Assembly (NCBI GenBank): GCA_027081275.1
Contig: JALWKV010000225.1
Coordinates: 1 to 36,899 of the forward strand
Length of the DNA: 36,899 nt
Origin: Gammaproteobacteria bacterium
GTDB taxonomy: Bacteria; Pseudomonadota; Gammaproteobacteria; UWMA-0217
Direction of reading: 5' to 3'
In this document: one piece after another, positions 35,292-36,899 of the stretch
Layout of the letters: every line of letters starts with the position of its first letter
How positions within the stretch are numbered: position 1 is the first letter of the stretch
Position numbers and translations under genes: made by a program
The notes under the pieces: model-generated
Told to the model about the DNA's origin: nothing
What the model saw: only the letters and a program-made list of their open reading frames with translations
The model's database searches: none

Positions 35292-36383
35292 TCAAGTATT
35301 CTGGATGACGATCTTCGGGAACTTCGCCTTGTAGTCCTTGGCCTGACTGGCCAGCTTGGCCGCGGTGCGACGCGCGATGTCGCGGTAGGCATGCGCGATC
35401 TTGCCTCCGGAATCGGCCACGACCGTGGGCTTGCCGCTGTCGGCCTGCTCGCGGATGTTGATGTCCAGCGGCAGCGAACCGAGCAGATCGACATCGTGCT
35501 CCTTCGCCATCCGCTCGCCGCCGCCGGCGCCGAAGATGTGCTCCTCGTGGCCACACTGGCTGCAGATGTGCGTGCTCATGTTCTCGACGATGCCGAGCAC
35601 GGTCACCTCCACCTTCTCGAACATCTTCAGGCCCTTGCGGGCGTCGAGCAGCGCGATGTCCTGCGGCGTGGTGACGATCACGGCGCCGCTGACCGGAATC
35701 TTCTGCGACAGCGTCAGCTGGGTGTCGCCGGTGCCCGGCGGCATGTCGATGACGAGATAGTCGAGATCATCCCACTGCGTGTCGGAGAGCAGCTGTTCGA
35801 GCGCCTGGGTCACCATCGGGCCACGCCAGATCATCGGCGTGTCCTCTTCGATCAGAAAGCCGATCGACATGGCCTGCACGCCGTAGTTCTCCATCGGCTG
35901 CAGCGAGTTGCCGTCGGTGGAGGTGGGCTGGCCACTGATGCCGAGCATGCGCGGGATGCTGGGGCCATAGATGTCGGCGTCGAGCACGCCGACGCGCGCG
36001 CCCTCGGCAGCCAGCGCCAGCGCCAGGTTGACGGTGGTGGTGGACTTGCCGACGCCGCCCTTTCCGGAGGCGACGGCGATGATGTTCTTGACGTTCGGCA
36101 GCGGGCTGAGGTTCTTCTGCACCGCATGGCTGACGATCTTCCAGCCCACCTCGACATCGACGCTGTCGACGCCGTCGATGGCCTGCACCTTGTCGGTGAT
36201 CTCCTGCGCCAGATCGTCGACGATGCCCTTGGCCGGATAGCCGAGCTCGACCTTGATCTTCACTGCGCCGCCATCGACGTCGATGGACTTGACGGCCTTG
36301 CTGGAAACAATGTCCTTCTCACCGTAGGGGTCCTTGATCTGTTTGAGGACCTCTTCGATCTGCGCCTGAGTTACTTCAGCCAT
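35292..36383 (-). CDS. mrp: Iron-sulfur cluster carrier ATPase Mrp/ApbC
   Basis: Mrp/ApbC is a ParA-family P-loop ATPase that binds and transfers Fe-S clusters. The 363-residue protein has an N-terminal DUF59/MIP18-like domain (about 1-88), the deviant Walker A GKGGVGKS at 107-114, DMPPGTGDTQ, and the cluster-ligating CxxC Cys274/Cys277 in ICSQCGHEEH. The ATG at 36383 gives MAEVTQAQ; an 8-codon longer frame is possible but less family-like. Confidence 0.95.
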   Translation of the reverse strand: MAEVTQAQIEEVLKQIKDPYGEKDIVSSKAVKSIDVDGGAVKIKVELGYPAKGIVDDLAQEITDKVQAIDGVDSVDVEVGWKIVSHAVQKNLSPLPNVKNIIAVASGKGGVGKSTTTVNLALALAAEGARVGVLDADIYGPSIPRMLGISGQPTSTDGNSLQPMENYGVQAMSIGFLIEEDTPMIWRGPMVTQALEQLLSDTQWDDLDYLVIDMPPGTGDTQLTLSQKIPVSGAVIVTTPQDIALLDARKGLKMFEKVEVTVLGIVENMSTHICSQCGHEEHIFGAGGGERMAKEHDVDLLGSLPLDINIREQADSGKPTVVADSGGKIAHAYRDIARRTAAKLASQAKDYKAKFPKIVIQNT

Positions 36384-36436
36384 GGGTACCTGCCTCCAAT
36401 CCGGCAATGAATACTGGTGTGTTGATCAGGCAGGGG

Positions 36437-36464
36437 ATTCTACACCAAGGGCGGGGGCAGCCAA
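36437..36464 (-). promoter_or_regulatory. Candidate sigma-70 promoter for mrp
   Basis: On the minus strand TTGGCT (36459-36464, 4 of 6) and TAGAAT (36437-36442, 5 of 6) are separated by 16 bases. The expected start near 36430 gives a leader of about 47 bases. Confidence 0.4.
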
Positions 36465-36582
36465 ATTGACATAGCGATACGCGGGTTGGCTCTACGCCGC
36501 ATTGTCCCGTCAAACCCCCGGCCACGAAATTTAGTGGACCAACTCGCTCATCTACTCTGTAGCAGACCATCAGGCTACCACT

Positions 36583-36661
36583 CCGTCATTCCCGCGAAAG
36601 CGTGAATCCAGTGCCTCGGCATGGATTCCGGGTCTCCGTTTCACTTCGCCCGGAATGACGG
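36583..36661. repeat. 79-bp nested inverted repeat (ATTCCCGCG-type)
   Basis: Ten-base perfect ends CCGTCATTCC (36583-36592) and GGAATGACGG (36652-36661) enclose an inner 7-bp pair (36604-36610 with 36622-36628). The motif GTCATTCCCGCGAAAGC is a form of a dispersed repeat found in many proteobacterial genomes. It contains no coding capacity and is likely a non-autonomous element or REP-like unit. Confidence 0.75.
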
Positions 36662-36732
36662 GGGAGCGGGGTGGTTCTTTCCTTTTTCCCACTCTGCCAA
36701 CGTTATGGGCATGGCTGGCGTCCTGCGTGTTT

Positions 36733-36785
36733 CGGCCCCCTCCCGTGGGGCCGAGTCCCTTTTTGTCTACAGCAACAAAAAGGGA
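36733..36785. repeat. Two tandem hairpins of a probable dispersed repeat
   Basis: The first hairpin pairs 36733-36739 with 36747-36753 (7 bp, 7-nt loop). The second pairs 36756-36766 with 36775-36785 (11 bp perfect, 8-nt loop). Similar tandem hairpins with a CTTTTTG-type arm occur between genes in other GC-rich gammaproteobacteria. A run of five to six A follows at about 36787-36792. Confidence 0.65.
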
Positions 36786-36841
36786 CGAAAAAATGCCGCC
36801 CAATCATCCCGCTTTTCCTGCGCTTCTCGGCCCGACCGGGG

Positions 36842-36892
36842 GTTGGCCGACGCGTCCATTCGCGCGGCCAACGCAGGCCATCCCTGGCCTGC
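36842..36892. repeat. Two adjacent hairpins at the window edge
   Basis: Positions 36842-36848 pair with 36866-36872 (7 bp, 17-nt loop with an inner GC-rich pairing), and 36873-36879 pair with 36886-36892 (7 bp, 6-nt loop). They abut directly. With the pair at 36733-36785 they form a string of four hairpins in about 160 bases, probably one repeat family continuing to the right. Confidence 0.55.
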
Positions 36893-36899
36893 CCCTGCG

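Larger units (their letters stand above)
36384..36899. other. Non-coding region upstream of mrp, rich in inverted repeats
   Basis: No gene is supported in these 516 bases. They hold the candidate mrp promoter (36437-36464), a 79-bp nested inverted repeat (36583-36661), and a run of hairpins from 36733 to 36892. The open frames seen across this region are low in plausibility because they pass through the repeats. The region may continue past the window. Confidence 0.6.

Overview
The window looks like a chromosomal segment of a GC-rich, motile, Gram-negative gammaproteobacterium. The main evidence is the gene order yrbG-kdsD-kdsC-lptC-lptA-lptB-rpoN-hpf-ptsN-rapZ-HPr, which is the classic gammaproteobacterial arrangement, together with LPS transport genes, a glcDEF glycolate oxidase and a large chemotaxis operon. 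The hprK gene inserted between ptsN and rapZ, with mgtE after HPr, resembles the Xanthomonadales/betaproteobacterial version of this locus. I cannot name a genus from sequence alone. No rRNA, tRNA, CRISPR array, transposase or phage gene was recognised.

Layout. (1) 1-4529: a periplasmic thioredoxin-like fusion protein and the Lon protease converge. A 112-bp array of three hairpins lies upstream of each gene, facing it, so the two copies form an inverted pair around the gene pair. (2) 4530-12266, minus strand: a ten-gene chemotaxis operon, in transcription order cheY, cheA, cheW, a STAS-domain gene, a small gene with a CheZ-like DxxxQ motif, cheR, cheD, cheB, a second cheY and cheX. It ends in a clear rho-independent terminator and is preceded by a candidate sigma-54 promoter. 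No receptor gene is present. (3) 12648-16394: an unknown protein, then a minus-strand group crcB, DUF190, serS, yjbQ and a HAD phosphatase. (4) 16468-20817: glcD-glcE-glcF and a cupin-like protein. (5) 20827-23490: a Kef-type cation/proton antiporter and a Uma2-type nuclease. (6) 23572-34121: yrbG, Kdo synthesis (kdsD, kdsC), the LPS transport genes lptCAB, rpoN, hpf, and a regulatory PTS group (ptsN, a kinase-domain-only hprK, rapZ, a mannose-type EIIA, HPr), then mgtE. (7) 34368-36383: a 79-residue protein with a C-terminal membrane anchor, dcd, and the Fe-S/ParA-type ATPase mrp. (8) 36384-36899: non-coding sequence dense in inverted repeats.

How it works together. The rpoN gene carries a near-consensus -24/-12 element directly upstream, and the chemotaxis operon has another. 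Sigma-54 made here may therefore act on itself and on chemotaxis. The PTS genes lack sugar permease domains and enzyme I, but HPr keeps both His15 and Ser46 and sits with HprK, so the module looks regulatory rather than transport-related. The chemotaxis operon encodes two unrelated candidate CheY-P phosphatases (CheX and the DxxxQ protein) and two CheY proteins.
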